Source: Hydractinia symbiolongicarpus (Eukaryota; Cnidaria; Hydrozoa; Anthoathecata; Hydractiniidae). Taken from it: 64,000 bases of DNA. The translations under genes were made by a program, and so were the position numbers. Where the stretch lies: NCBI RefSeq assembly GCF_029227915.1, contig NC_079886.1, forward strand, positions 23,908,501 through 23,972,500. The letters run 5' to 3'. Positions 1 to 10,107 of this stretch are shown piece by piece. The notes beneath the pieces were generated by a model. It was given only the letters and a program-made list of their open reading frames with translations, made no database searches and was not told where the DNA came from. The stretch's first letter is position 1; every line of letters starts with the position of its first letter.

Positions 1-1200
1 TCATTTTAAGATAACTCTACAATTACAAACGATTTTCACTAAGCAACACTAACCTTATTATCACTCTCAGGCTCAATTTAAACAATCTAAATCATTCGAA
101 ATATAGAAAATCAGTTTTTTCATTACATTGAAACAAAAAAACGTTTAGGGTCGGAGGATGAGTAGTATAGCTATTTACTTACCTTTATTTTAGAAAAAAG
201 TACATATCTCAAATCGGCAAATTGGTTATATATAATTTTTTATATAAAATTTTAGGCTGAAATGTAACACATGTCTAGCTGTGATCTGAAATTATGAAAA
301 CGTTGGAATAATACCTTTCATGGGACCTTCCCACATTAAAAGCATGACACACTGCTTCACAGAATTAAAGGCAAGACAATCATTGCCAAAGGAGCAAATG
401 CATCAAGAACTCTTGACTTTAAAACGGATAATAAAAAACCAAACAATCCCGCGAAATTAAGTTGTCATTAAGAAAATCGTGTTTTTGTTTATTTCCATGA
501 CATTACTGAATGTTATAGCTTGCTTTCATTGCGGGAGGTAATGCCTCCTGTCACTAGTTAAGTTAATATAGTGCTAACACAAGCCAAACTTTTTTTGCAC
601 GAGGCAGAGACACGTGGGTTCATTGTACCGCATCCAAGTTGCATTTTTGTTACACAAGTAGCTATTTTGCTGGAACTCTTTTAATACCTAGCAGCCCCAG
701 TAAGTACAGATGAATCAGTATAACTAAATTTGTTTTCGTGACCTCGTTTTAAACAATAAAGATGATTAAGCGGTGACTGGTTTTCTCCACCACAAACGAT
801 TTCATGAAATGAAAAGGTTATATTCATGTATACAAATCTCCGGATAAAAAAGGTTATATTTTTGTATACAAACGTACGTAGCGTTACTTTTTAAAGATTT
901 TACTGTTTGTGAAATTATAATTGATTTGTTTGATTTAATTTTAATAGAAAAATGATATCATTTCCGTCATAAAAGATGTTTCACGTGCGCAAAGCACAAA
1001 ATATACTTACAAATCTTGCCTGGATCTTTCTATTCCTCAACGTATCGTACAAATACATGGCACAACTTTAATGTATCGCTTTATTCTTTACTGTTCAGCT
1101 TGATTGCACTCCTGTCATGTATAATTACTTACCGTGCACAAACATTTCGAGTCACAATTTAGAGCATCAATCAAGCTGAAGAAAAGTTGATAGGGGCAAA
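1..1200. other. AT-rich flank with no gene seen
   Basis: No open frame with coding character, tRNA or clear repeat was recognised on either strand. It is taken as host intergenic DNA left of the Polinton-like element. Confidence 0.4.
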
Positions 1201-1202
1201 GT

Positions 1203-1292
1203 ACAGTGGAATTTCTCTATCTCAACTACTCTCCATCTCACACTTCACTCTATCTCGAACTAAAGTCTCGGTCCCTTTAGAGATAGAGAAAT
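1203..1292. repeat. Short palindromic element, possible Tigger/pogo-type terminus
   Basis: A perfect 13-bp inverted repeat (ATTTCTCTATCTC at 1211-1223, its complement at 1280-1292) encloses about 56 bp with further partial copies of CTCTATCTC. The left side starts TACAGTGGAA, which resembles pogo/Tigger-type ends (TA target followed by CAGTGGAA). That assignment is an inference; it could equally be an outer repeat of the larger element that follows. Confidence 0.35.
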
Positions 1293-1543
1293 GTTCGTTC
1301 TGGCACAGTCGACGTCGACCAAAGGGAAATTCCCAATAATGTTAGTAATCAACACAAAATAATATTAAATAATATTATTACATGATGTCATCTACCAATC
1401 ACCAACACATAATAATATTAATCATTAAATACTAACACATAATAATATAAACGAAGTCATATGACGTCATGCGCAATAGTATATATTCATATTATACAGA
1501 ATATGAGTAAAAATTATTATGACCGTGCCAGAAAAATTGCTGA

Positions 1544-1741
1544 TTGAAAAAAATATATATAATAATGTCCAATAATGATTATCTCATAATACCTGATCGA
1601 ATAGTCCGTGCTAATTCATGGACATTAATGCTAGTACCCGATCATTTAAAGACACAGGAAATGTGTGACCAAGCAGTTCGCGAATATCCTTATATCATCG
1701 AATATGTTCCGGATCGTTTCAGAGCCATGGTTAAAAAATAA
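1544..1741 (+). CDS. Short protein with a DUF4116-like repeat
   Basis: A 65-aa frame whose second half reads LVPDHLKTQEMCDQAV then YPYIIEYVPDRF. This is the rhythm of the roughly 25-residue repeats (VPDxxKTxEMCxxAV) of large virus-like repeat proteins resembling DUF4116. Usually many repeats occur; only about one and a half remain, so this may be a truncated copy. A methionine at 1565 is an alternative start. The zinc-ribbon gene starts 3 bp downstream. Function unknown. Confidence 0.5.
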   Translation: MKKIYIIMSNNDYLIIPDRIVRANSWTLMLVPDHLKTQEMCDQAVREYPYIIEYVPDRFRAMVKK

Positions 1742-1744
1742 AGC

Positions 1745-1909
1745 ATGACGATTGAGTATTGTGATGAATGTAGAATTATTCTCGATAAATATGACAGATG
1801 CGAGAAGTGTGGACGGAGGCTAATTATTTATGGAAAAATGCTGTGTTGGCAACACTATATCATGTGGCTCACCTACAACGGAGGAATATGTCCTTGTAAA
1901 AAGCCCTAG
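1745..1909 (+). CDS. Small zinc-ribbon protein
   Basis: An intact 54-aa frame beginning 3 bp after the preceding gene. It carries a CxxC pair near residues 6-9 (YCDEC), a second pair near 18-21 (CEKC), then C and H residues and a closing CPC. This four-cysteine pattern suggests one zinc ribbon. It contains two in-frame tryptophans and ends KKP. Its role in the element is unknown; small zinc ribbons in such elements are often regulatory, which is inference here. Confidence 0.55.
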   Translation: MTIEYCDECRIILDKYDRCEKCGRRLIIYGKMLCWQHYIMWLTYNGGICPCKKP

Positions 1910-1933
1910 TTGAACTCCAATTTCCATAAATAA

Positions 1934-2549
1934 ATGTTCAAATTCGGTAATGAGAATGTTAACTCAAGAGACTTTTATGCCAAAGCGACTCCACTAAATA
2001 TTGAAGATGTAAATATTGAAAATATCGTGCTAAGCGATCCTATTCCAGCAAAAAGGCAGAGATGAACGCTTCGTCATTGGTTATAAAAATAGTGACAACA
2101 AGCTATCACCTCTATTGATCAAAACACCCAAAAAGCTCTATTCCAATGGTGCCTCGCGTTATAATGAGGGCTGCTCTCTTACCATGTCATTCGATATAAA
2201 TAACCATCCCGAGTGGCTAGAGAAGTATGAGAGTATCCTGACCAAGGTAGAGTCCTTGGAGGGTCATTGCTTCACCACCCCACCTGTGAAAAAAGGTAAA
2301 TACTTCACTACTAAAGTGAAGGAGTGGGAGGGTAAAGTCAAAACCGATTTTTATTCCAAAAAAGTACCACTAAAACAAATCTGCGAGTGCAGCGCCATAA
2401 TCAAGCTATCTGGCATCTACAGGCAAGGTTCAAATTACTACATGCAAACCTACTTGGAGGAGTGCAAGTATAAGGTTGTCGAGTTTTATGGCACCCGACA
2501 TATTATCGATTCAGATGATGACGATGAAGAACCATTCATTGTGGTATAG
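1934..2549 (+). pseudogene. Conserved-looking hypothetical protein with one frameshift
   Basis: The frame starts at ATG 1934 (MFKFGNENVNSRDFY) and stops at 2063-2065. The same protein clearly continues one frame over from about 2061 to 2549. The body (residues about 55-185) is rich in Lys/Tyr with a KTPKKLYSNGASRYNEG segment, and the tail ends in an acidic run (IDSDDDDEEP). Lysine-rich bodies with acidic tails are common in DNA-binding proteins of large DNA viruses and their relatives, but no family was identified. One frameshift is the only break seen. Confidence 0.5.
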
Positions 2550-2595
2550 TAAAAACTCGATAGATTTTGTATGCAATGTTGCATACAAAATAAAC

Positions 2596-2871
2596 ATGAA
2601 CGAGCTTAAAAAAGAGGCAAAGAAACTAGGTATACGTGGATATTCAACTATGAAAAAGGGTGAAATTATAGCCGCAATTAACAAGATAAAATATAAAGAT
2701 ATTGCAACACAAACACTTGGGCCTTATTGCAAGCCATGCTTGGATATCGCGGCTATAAAAATACTCGATGAGTACATAAGAGGCCTCGAAGCGAGACAGA
2801 AACGAAATATCATCTATGACGGTGATTTTATGATCGATAAAGATCCCGGTGAAGTGCTTGGTGTAATTTAA
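2596..2871 (+). CDS. Small SAP/Rho-N-like protein
   Basis: A 91-aa intact frame starting at ATG 2596, chosen because AATAAAC precedes it directly, as for other genes of this element. The N-terminus (MNELKKEAKKLGIRGYSTMK then KGEIIAAINK) has the helix-turn-helix pattern of SAP or Rho-N motifs that bind nucleic acid or scaffold proteins. The remainder is predicted helical. It overlaps the end of the convergent minus-strand gene by 4 bp. The 2476 methionine upstream in the same frame overlaps the previous gene and is unlikely. Confidence 0.55.
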   Translation: MNELKKEAKKLGIRGYSTMKKGEIIAAINKIKYKDIATQTLGPYCKPCLDIAAIKILDEYIRGLEARQKRNIIYDGDFMIDKDPGEVLGVI

Positions 2872-3517
2872 TGTTTTATACAAAATATTAAAATCATGAA
2901 TACGCTGGCGGTTTGCGCAAACTGTAAGTTTTTTAACAATTCTACTCTCGCCTCATCGCGGCCTTTGGCTATTAATTGTTGCCTTTCTTGGTTATTAATC
3001 GTTTCCACGGTCTTTTTTGTACGTTGTCTTATTTGTTCTTTCAGCATAAGATATTTTTGCTTCTCTTGCATTATCAGGATAAATTCATAATCGCTTATCA
3101 CTCCATTCTCAATAGCCCTTGATATAAGATCAACTATTGAATTCAGCTTCGTTTCCGCCAATAATCTTATGCTATCGTGTTTTTTGCGTTTGTAATTCAG
3201 CTTTTTACCCCCTTGTTTTAAGGCCGTCTGCCCCAATCCAACGGCAATGCTGACCCCACCCATTGCTACGGTGAGTGGTACACCGATTCCCGATAACATA
3301 CTCGCAATACCAACACCGCTCGTGATCACACTTATTGCGAGTAATCCATGTAGTGTACCCAAGTCCCATGCATTCCAAATTTTTTCGACAGCTTTTCACG
3401 TTGTTTTACCTCATTTCGTAGAAACTGTTCTATTTCCTCTATTTTCTTTAATCGATACACATGCCCCTCATTTTCATGATCTGGAGCACTCGGTGGTAAT
3501 GAAGGATATAGCTTCAT
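2868..3517 (-). pseudogene. Membrane protein with helical tail, frameshifted
   Basis: On the minus strand the N-terminal part (3517 to about 3360; KLYPSLPPSAP then a charged helix KKIEEIEQFLRNEVK) is joined by a frameshift near 3360 to a C-terminal part (to 2868). The latter has a Gly/Ala/Val-rich hydrophobic stretch (ISVITSGVGIASML, then VPLTVAMGGVSIAVGLG) typical of one or two membrane helices. A long charged helix follows (KHDSIRLLAETKLNSIVDLI). A two-part protein of about 210 aa with central membrane segments suits a minor virion or membrane-associated protein, but this is inference. The frame stays open upstream into the neighbouring gene (about 3555), so the two could once have been one polyprotein. 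Confidence 0.5.
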
Positions 3518-3528
3518 AACATCATCAT

Positions 3529-4140
3529 TTATTCTATGAGCAAGTGTATTGTAATTCCTACAAATGATACGTTCTTATCATGATGATAAGGAGTGTCAAA
3601 AGTCCATGTCAACATATCTCCCCATGTATTTTCTTTTGTTGGAAGTACGGCTAGAATTTTTGATTTTTTACCGTCCATCAGTCAGTCATTCTCATCTGGC
3701 TGAGGACAAACAAGCCTCAGTCGTTGATAAACATCAGTTTTGTAGAAAAAATCGTAATCACCGGCGGTGTAGTATTTTTTCGCAGGATCGTAGGGTAGAC
3801 CCAAGAGCTCTTGCAGTTCTCTATGAATCACTACCGTATATCCATTACTGACACGGAGCCGACATAATCCATTTTTTATGACAAACAGCTTAATCTTGCC
3901 CTCTGCCTGACTGTTGACGATGGCCGCGATATCTTCAATCTTATACAGGCCGTTCATGATTTCAATTCTAGTAACCGTTTGATCAGGCCCTGCCTTACGG
4001 ATAGTAAAATCGTAATTGCTATAGATGTTCAACCAAGTAAGTCGAATGCTGATGGATTTCAGGACTATCCTCGTGTCATGCCTAAGGTAGTCTTCTAAAA
4101 TCGTAGGTTTCTCTATATCAGTAATATACAGTAGTCGCAT
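3529..4140 (-). pseudogene. Possible minor-capsid-like protein with an in-frame stop
   Basis: The minus frame opens at 4140 (MRLLYITDIEKPTILEDYL) and reads 152 aa to a TGA at 3682-3684. It continues in the same frame from ATG 3678 to 3529 for another 49 aa (MDGKKSKILAVLPTKENTWG). The alternating beta-strand-like composition and the position among capsid-type genes suggest a structural protein, possibly penton-like. No catalytic motif is visible. The stop codon is most simply a nonsense mutation. Confidence 0.45.
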
Positions 4141-4156
4141 CTTTCTTTAAGAAAGA

Positions 4157-5160
4157 ATGAATATTTAAAGCTATAACCGAAAAGGCAAAGTACAAGTCCA
4201 ATAGATGCGAACGGAATCTCGGTATAAATAACTTGGAGCATCAGGACCTTTACGTGTCTACGAATCAGCACATTTCTGTGGCATTCCCACAGTTTACCAA
4301 GTATCCCATCAAAGTTCCCACTAAACTGTTGAACAATCCCGTGAGTGTAAATTGGCTTGGTACCCCTCGTTAACTCGATCTTTAAATTTCACGTGTACTA
4401 CCACATGAGACGTATTCTCGCGAGGATGAAAGTGCCAATGCCATACGAAGGAGAATTTTCTCAGTACGATAACCCATACTCTACCTCGGGGTACGCGCGA
4501 GTATGTCGCGAGTATGTCGCGGATCCCAACGCTTTGTACAAATTCAAAGGAATCATGTCGTCGTTAACAAACGGTCGCTGGTGGCCGCAGGTCGATGGTG
4601 ATTGGGCCAAGTTTATCATCCCCACTAGCCAGGGTCTAACATCGGAAGGTATAACAAAGCTAAGTGAAAGTATCCGGGTTTACGTGGTCCTATTGCTAGA
4701 GTCTCAAGCGAATGCAAAGGCCTCGATTCTAGGCTCTAATGCCGATAACAATACAGCGAGGCAAATCTTATTGCAGAAATTCGAGGCTATGGTCCAACGT
4801 GAGGAAAATTTAGGTCAAGACATTGATGAGTATCAAAAGGTATTACAGTACGCACGGACTCCAGTAAACTTCGCCGTGATGTCCAGCGTGTACACGCTCC
4901 CCTCCAACATGGACCTCCGCATTGGAAAGATTGTGGGGTATAACAATAATGTTCTGATCGCATCCTCTGGCATAGGTGTAGGTGTGGAGCTAGAACTGAA
5001 TACCAAAGCTGTCAAACATAAGGCATCCTTCACCACACCTCCTAGGCAACATATAAATTCGCCTGATACCAAGGAAGCTGCTGTTCACGAGGATACCAAA
5101 GCCACGCTGGTTACGGTAGGAGTAGGACTTATCCTCGCTTTCATTTGGATGAAGAAATAG
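4157..5160 (+). pseudogene. C-terminally membrane-anchored structural-type protein
   Basis: The long intact part is 4357-5160 (267 aa). Residues near 28-60 contain VPMPYEGEFSQYDNPYS. The C-terminus ends in a hydrophobic segment (TLVTVGVGLILAFIWM) followed by KK*, a classic tail anchor. Upstream, 4221-4373 encodes in another frame a segment (NNLEHQDLYVSTNQHISVAF) that runs straight into it, so a frameshift near 4365 separates N-terminus and body. Further breaks lie near 4166 and 4196. It lies beside the capsid-type genes; a virion surface or membrane role is inferred. An alternative start at 4357 would make the 267-aa part a gene of its own. Confidence 0.5.
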
Positions 5161-5191
5161 GTCTAATGTGTTGAACAACATACTAGACTCT

Positions 5192-6415
5192 TCATCGACT
5201 CTTACGCCTCCTGTTACTTACATAAGCAACAACAATATCCACGGCGGCAGCCAAGGCCATAACAAGTGCTTTGTTGCGAATTCGACAACTCTCGCTGCAA
5301 CTCTGAAAAAGAACGATACGATGGTACCGATGATCCCTGGAAGGACAGCTCCCGCTTTTCCAGCAAGGTACTTTAAAAATTTCCCTAGTCTCTCCAATTG
5401 TTTTTGCACACACCCTTTGCTACCACCACCTCCGCCCGCACTTGATGCTGCCCCACTACCTCCTGTGAGCGCTATGACCGGGGTTGATATCAGTAAGCCT
5501 GTTCTTTGAAGAGAATGGTTAGCTTCTCCCTTAGCGATGTGTCGTCCTCGGCTATCTTCATGAGTGTCTCTTTAATCGCCTTGAGCTGGGTATTGATTCC
5601 AGAGAGACCATGTTCTTCTATTATCGCCTTTTGATCATCTTTTAGCTTTTTTGATCTTCTTTTGCCTTATCGAGGTCCTTATCCCAATTTTTTGGCTGCT
5701 CCTCTGATACGTCGGACCCAGCCTTCTTCGCCTCAAGCCTGTTGATCTTGTCCTCTGCCTTGGAAACCTCGCTATCATAGTAGATCATCTTACTTTTCAC
5801 GTTATTCAAGTCGTCCTGGAGCGTTTTAAAATAGAAATGAAGCTTTCTTCTTTCACGTTCGTCGAAGGTTTCAGTAAAGGAAGTATCTTCCATCAGACTC
5901 TTCGTTTCATCTAGAACATTCTCGAGCAATGGCAGCATCTCGATGTCATCAAGGTTGTCCTCGATAGTATCAATATTATTCAGGAGTTCCTGCGCCATCT
6001 TTTTACTACCCTTGTTGGGTGTAGTATAGTCTGTAAAGCCCAGAGCTCGCAACCTACCAACGCCTAGATCCCTCACTATCGCGGAAGCTTTCCTAATTTC
6101 ACCATTTTGTTTCGTGAGCTCTACGGCATCATATAAAAGGCTGTTCCCATTCATTTCAAAATCATCATGATGTCTAGCGAGTGGTTGACCGAGCTCCTCA
6201 CTAAGAGCTTCGTAGAGGCTATCAACCTTAGATATCAGTATTTCCCGCCTTACCGTATCAGTGAGGCTACCTCGTGTTGCGCATGTAGTGGGCGTAGTGC
6301 TTGTTCCTTAAATATCCTCGGGTCGAAGGATCTCACTCTCAGTGCTGAACTCCTCAGCCTCCTTTTGAATATCTTCCTTTGGCGTAAAGTCATCCTCATA
6401 TCCTGGATTATCCAT
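5192..6415 (-). pseudogene. Coiled-coil protein with glycine-rich and membrane C-terminus
   Basis: This is the longest minus gene of the element, about 400 aa. The start ATG is at 6415 (MDNPGYEDDFTPKEDIQKEA). A single in-frame TAA falls after residue 35. The frame then stays open through the 170-residue coiled-coil portion that begins MNGNSLLYDAVELTK at 6154. Frameshifts near 5640, 5505 and 5262 break the tail, which carries a Gly/Ser run, an amphipathic segment and hydrophobic helices (GIIGTIVSFFFRVAARVV). It ends in a basic NRRRKSR at 5192. It diverges from the capsid candidate with only 29 bp between the two starts. Function unknown; a virion core or membrane-linked protein is possible. 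Confidence 0.55.
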
Positions 6416-6444
6416 AGTTTATTTTAACTCTGCTATAAATAAAC
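6416..6444. promoter_or_regulatory. 29-bp divergent start region with paired AATAAAC motifs
   Basis: The starts of the capsid candidate (6445, plus) and the coiled-coil gene (6415, minus) are 29 bp apart. The plus strand reads TATAAATAAAC then ATG; the minus strand reads AAATAAACT then ATG. Both genes must therefore be driven from this stretch or from inside each other. The TATAAATAAA could serve as a TATA-like element. Confidence 0.5.
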
Positions 6445-7664
6445 ATGTCTAACATATTCGGAAATAAGCTAAATCCATACAAGGAAGTCTAAACTATGCT
6501 CGGCATGAAAGGGAAAGAACAAAGAGTCAAGATCTCTCACGTGCCATCAACGATTAATCAGAATGAGGATCTCTATGTGGAAATACCAAACATGGGACAG
6601 AATGATGTAATTTTCCCAGGCTCTCTCAAGCTCCTCTTTGACTTAGAATTGACTGGTACCAATACCAAATTCACCATCGTCAGCAACATCGGCAAGGCCC
6701 TGGTTCAAAACCTTCGCATCAACTTGAATGGTAATGAAATACAAAACATACAAGACTACAACGTGCTATCAGTGTATCGGGATCTGTGGATCCCAAAGTT
6801 CTCGCGTGGGAACAACCTGATTCTCGAAGGCATCAATTCCAACGACGGCACCATCAGAGCTCTGCAAGTAAAAGCCAGTGATTATGTAGGAAATAACGAG
6901 GAAAAAGCTAATGCTGAGGCCTACGGCAACACGTTCTGCATACCGATAGGCAAGATGTTCTCGTTGACACGAGACTTGCCTTTCCACCAACATGGCCTCC
7001 ACGAAAGGCTACAGTTTGTGATCCATTTTGCATCAGATGCTGGGACCCCAGCCTCAGGGTCTACAGCGGCAAAGGCAGCTGATGCCGCGTACAAAATCAC
7101 CAACATTTCGCTCGAATTTGATAAAATGATCAACGAAGAATTAGCGAGTGCCATGATATTGAGATATTCCCGTTTCGCGTTGCCCTATAGTAGAGAGAGT
7201 ATTGAGGAGTAAAGTGGTGACTATGAAGAAAAGTGATACATCCTACAATCTCCAAGTCGATACCCTTGGTTGGCATATTACTATTATTCCAGGACCCCGC
7301 TGTCGTGAAACCCTATGCTGGTAATAACGTCGACGGAGAGGGAGAACTAAATGAATTGTATAGCCACGCGATGCTTCCCAAGGACCACCTAGAGCAAGTC
7401 GCTGGACTCATGGGATCCCACGATTCTATCGTAACGATAGGACAGTTTTTCACCGAGAGGTATGGATTATTCATAAGTTTCAGGGCAACACCTGGAGGGG
7501 ACCTCCACGGTTCAGGTAGACATTTGCAGAGATTATCAGACGGGATCACCTTACATATGACAAAAACAGCTAACAGTACAGGAGACATCCGCTGCTACGT
7601 GTACTTGTTAATGGATGCTCAATTGAATATCCTAGGGAGTAGGTTTCATTCAGTCGAATATTAA
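6445..7664 (+). pseudogene. Major capsid protein candidate of the Polinton-like element
   Basis: The gene starts at ATG 6445 after AATAAAC (MSNIFGNKLNPYKEV). An in-frame TAA at 6490-6492 interrupts it at residue 16, and it reads on from 6496 to 7212. A frameshift near 7210 moves the reading frame, and the last 143 residues run to 7664. Total about 405 aa. It is rich in beta-strand-like segments, e.g. NDVIFPGSLKLLFDLEL and YKITNISLEFDKM, with a late HGSGR motif. Size, position and composition fit a jelly-roll capsid protein, and similar proteins occur in integrated elements of cnidarians. The assignment rests on recall of that family, not on a search. Two breaks. Confidence 0.55.
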
Positions 7665-7716
7665 GACCAAATATTCAGCATCACGCGTTATTATATGGTA
7701 ATACTATAGAATAAAC

Positions 7717-8087
7717 ATGGCTAGTCTCGCGATTATGGCGGAGGAGCGTCAATTAACGCTCTAGCATTCTCAGGCTCAAACTACTTATTCTCAAAATTGA
7801 GTTTGCATAGCGACGCAGAACGTAAAACACACAATCTAGCGGTTAAAAAACTACAAGCTGCTCAAGCCCAATGGGTGCGCGATAGACAAGCAAAGATCGA
7901 TTGGTAAAACCAGCAGCGAGAGCTTAAGCGCCAAGCTGGAGAGAGTTTGAGAGAGTTAGACGAAGACATGCGAGATTACTATATCGCGCCGATTGATAAG
8001 GCCCCGAAATTGTCAAACTACTATATACCCAGCAAACAGCAACAAGATTCTAGGCTCCTTGCCCCTCCTCGGTTTTGCGGTATATAA
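7717..8087 (+). pseudogene. Small glycine-start helical protein upstream of the integrase
   Basis: The start ATG 7717 follows AATAAAC. A frameshift near 7737 is needed to enter the long frame, which begins GGGASINALAFSGSNYLFS, a hydrophobic Gly/Ser-rich segment. It continues as a charged Gln-rich helix (LAVKKLQAAQAQWVRDRQAK), with an in-frame TAA near 7904, and ends at 8087. The N-terminus could be a membrane or virion-inner-surface segment followed by a coiled coil of about 100 residues. Function unknown. Its end is 33 bp before the integrase start. Confidence 0.5.
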
Positions 8088-8119
8088 GTGGGCGTAATCG
8101 TTTTCGATATGTAATAAAC

Positions 8120-9093
8120 ATGTCGAAAACGAAGCGTATTGTTACTAAGGAAGAGGCTGAAAAGCTCATATTATATTACCAACCAGAACATCTATGGATC
8201 GGGAGAAAGGCCATTAAGATACTCGCTGAAAAATCTGATCTTTCCAAAAAGAAAGTCATACATTGGCTATCTCGTCAGTTGCATATCAAGACATATCAAG
8301 GGTCCGAAAAAGATCAATTACCCGCATTCCGCCATTACAAAGTCTAATCAAACGCACCGATTTGATCTCTTGTACATGCCTTATGACAAGCTGTATGGTA
8401 ATACATACAAGTATATACTAACAGGTATCGATGTTGCTTCGCGGTATAAGGTGGCGAGGCCCCTGAGAACAAAAAAGGCTAGTGAAGTTGCGGATATGCT
8501 CAAGGATATTTATAAAGCCGGACCTCATGATATCCTCAGCTTTTCTCTTTGAAAACGGTTCTGAATTCAAGTCAAATGTCAACGGGCTACTGGAGGATAA
8601 GGGGGTTGAAATTAAGAGGGCCACCACCAAATACCATCATACATTCACGACTTTTGTTGAAAGCTACAACAAGGTTACTCGCGGAAAGATTGTTCAAGCC
8701 TCAAGATGCGCAAGAGCTACTAACTGATAAAACAAGCAGTACATGGGTTAAGCATCTATACACTATTGTGAAAACTATGAATAATACCAAGACTGTCATG
8801 ATTGGTATGAAACCTTCGAAAGCCATAAAGCTCGATTACGTACCACTCGCGAAAAGCTAGGACTATCCCGATAAAAAGCCGTTACCCGACGACGGGCTCT
8901 ACCTCTACCTCTTGCAACCTGGTGAGGAACATGGAGATGCAAGGAGACGTGCGACAGGCTCGACCGTATCGTGACAGGTACCTGTCTCCTATATTATCTT
9001 GATGGAGGTCCTGATCGATCTTTCGTATCAGAGGAATTGATGCTAATACCAGAGGATGTTCAGGTACCTCCGGAGCATGTGAAAAAATGGTAA
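8120..9093 (+). pseudogene. Retroviral-type DD35E integrase (Polinton class), broken
   Basis: The start ATG 8120 lies behind AATAAAC (MSKTKRIVTKEEAEKLILYY). An N-terminal helical region is followed by the rve core: the first Asp lies in LTGIDVASRYKVARP, the second position in LFENGSEFK, the third in FVESYN. Exactly 35 residues separate the second and third positions (8545-8660 region). The second acidic residue is Glu instead of Asp, so this copy is probably inactive. The C-terminus (EEHGDARRRATG, then YYLDGGPDRSFVSEELM) matches the end domain of Polinton-type integrases and stops at 9091-9093. At least four frameshifts occur (about 8345, 8540, 8680, 8860-8990). Confidence 0.8.
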
Positions 9094-9135
9094 ATTTCTC
9101 GTTTTTGTGTGTTATGAACACACAAAAACTTATGC

Positions 9136-10107
9136 CTAATCTTCTAATGCTGGATCACCCAGGTCGTATAAGTCGTCGCGAGTAAGATCAATAAGCTTGA
9201 AGTGGCAAATGTAGCGCTCCATATGACCCTCTTCCTCGAATCGATTAAACGCATGCATGCCATTGGCGTTATCAATAACAACGATCTCTTCAGACTCAGG
9301 AAATTGAAGCCTGATCCATCGTCTTTTCTTTAAAATACCACGGCGTTGAAGGCGTGCACAATAGTACGGAAGATGATGATACTTATCATCTTCCGGTATT
9401 GTATGTTACCGAAAAATCATAATTACATTATCCTTCCCTGGATTATACGCATGTGGTACATATCTTTGACGGAGTCCCGCAATTTCCAATGTTCTGAGAC
9501 AAGCTGGTGTTCTCTCTCCTGAAGATCTTCCTCAAGGTTTGCAATAATTACGTCCCTTTCCTGAAGATCATCGCTGAGTATTGCCAGGGCTTGATGATGC
9601 TCTTCGATGGCCTCCTCTAATTTTGAAATACTTTTAGAGCCAGCCATTTCATGACCTCAAATTCACTAATTTTTCCGGTTCTCAGAAGATAAATGACGTT
9701 TTGAATTTAACGGGGATATGGAATCAAATAATTTATCGATGGGTCTATTTTCCATAAATCTTACAAAGATAATGTTTAACGAAGTTAGGTGATCGAGTGT
9801 TTTGGCGCTCGGACGTCTTTTTCCCACCAGCACATCACACTTTCCTATGCGGAGAAATGTAAAACATGCTTTTTTAATGTTTTCAATCGTACTTCTTCGT
9901 AGCCATAGGTGATGAATTCCTGCGGATCCATCCTCAAATACTTTTGCACCTTCCCTTGCACGTCATTCGTTAGTCTTGGCACTACGATTTATTGCCTATC
10001 CAAAATTTCTTTTTTTTTATTGTAAAACTTCCCCTTTACAGCTGACGTGGTTGGTTTTGCTCTTTTTGCAGCAACGGCTTTTCGAAAAGCTTTAAAATCA
10101 GTCATTC
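9136..10107 (-). pseudogene. MSV199/DUF3627-like gene with central coiled coil, decayed
   Basis: Three minus-strand segments follow each other in order. Segment one runs 10107-9666 (start MTDFKAFRKAVAAKRAK). It has an in-frame TAA after about 38 codons and a frameshift near 9860, and includes YLRMDPQEFITYGYEEVR, reminiscent of MSV199/KilA-N-type domains. Segment two is a 74-residue coiled coil at 9647-9423 with a repeated DLQERDVIIANLEEDLQERE heptad pattern. Segment three is open without its own ATG at 9403-9136 (HAFNRFEEEGHMERYICHFK), recalling the DUF3627-type C-terminus that accompanies MSV199 in viruses. One gene broken in about five places is the simplest reading; two or three small genes are possible. 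Confidence 0.5.

Noticed and set aside
5168-5509. 113-codon plus-strand frame
   Set aside because: Antisense shadow of the glycine-rich and membrane part of the minus-strand coiled-coil gene.
6167-6427. 86-codon plus-strand frame ending just before the capsid candidate
   Set aside because: Antisense to the N-terminal part of the minus-strand gene, which has an AATAAAC start context and continues over one stop only.
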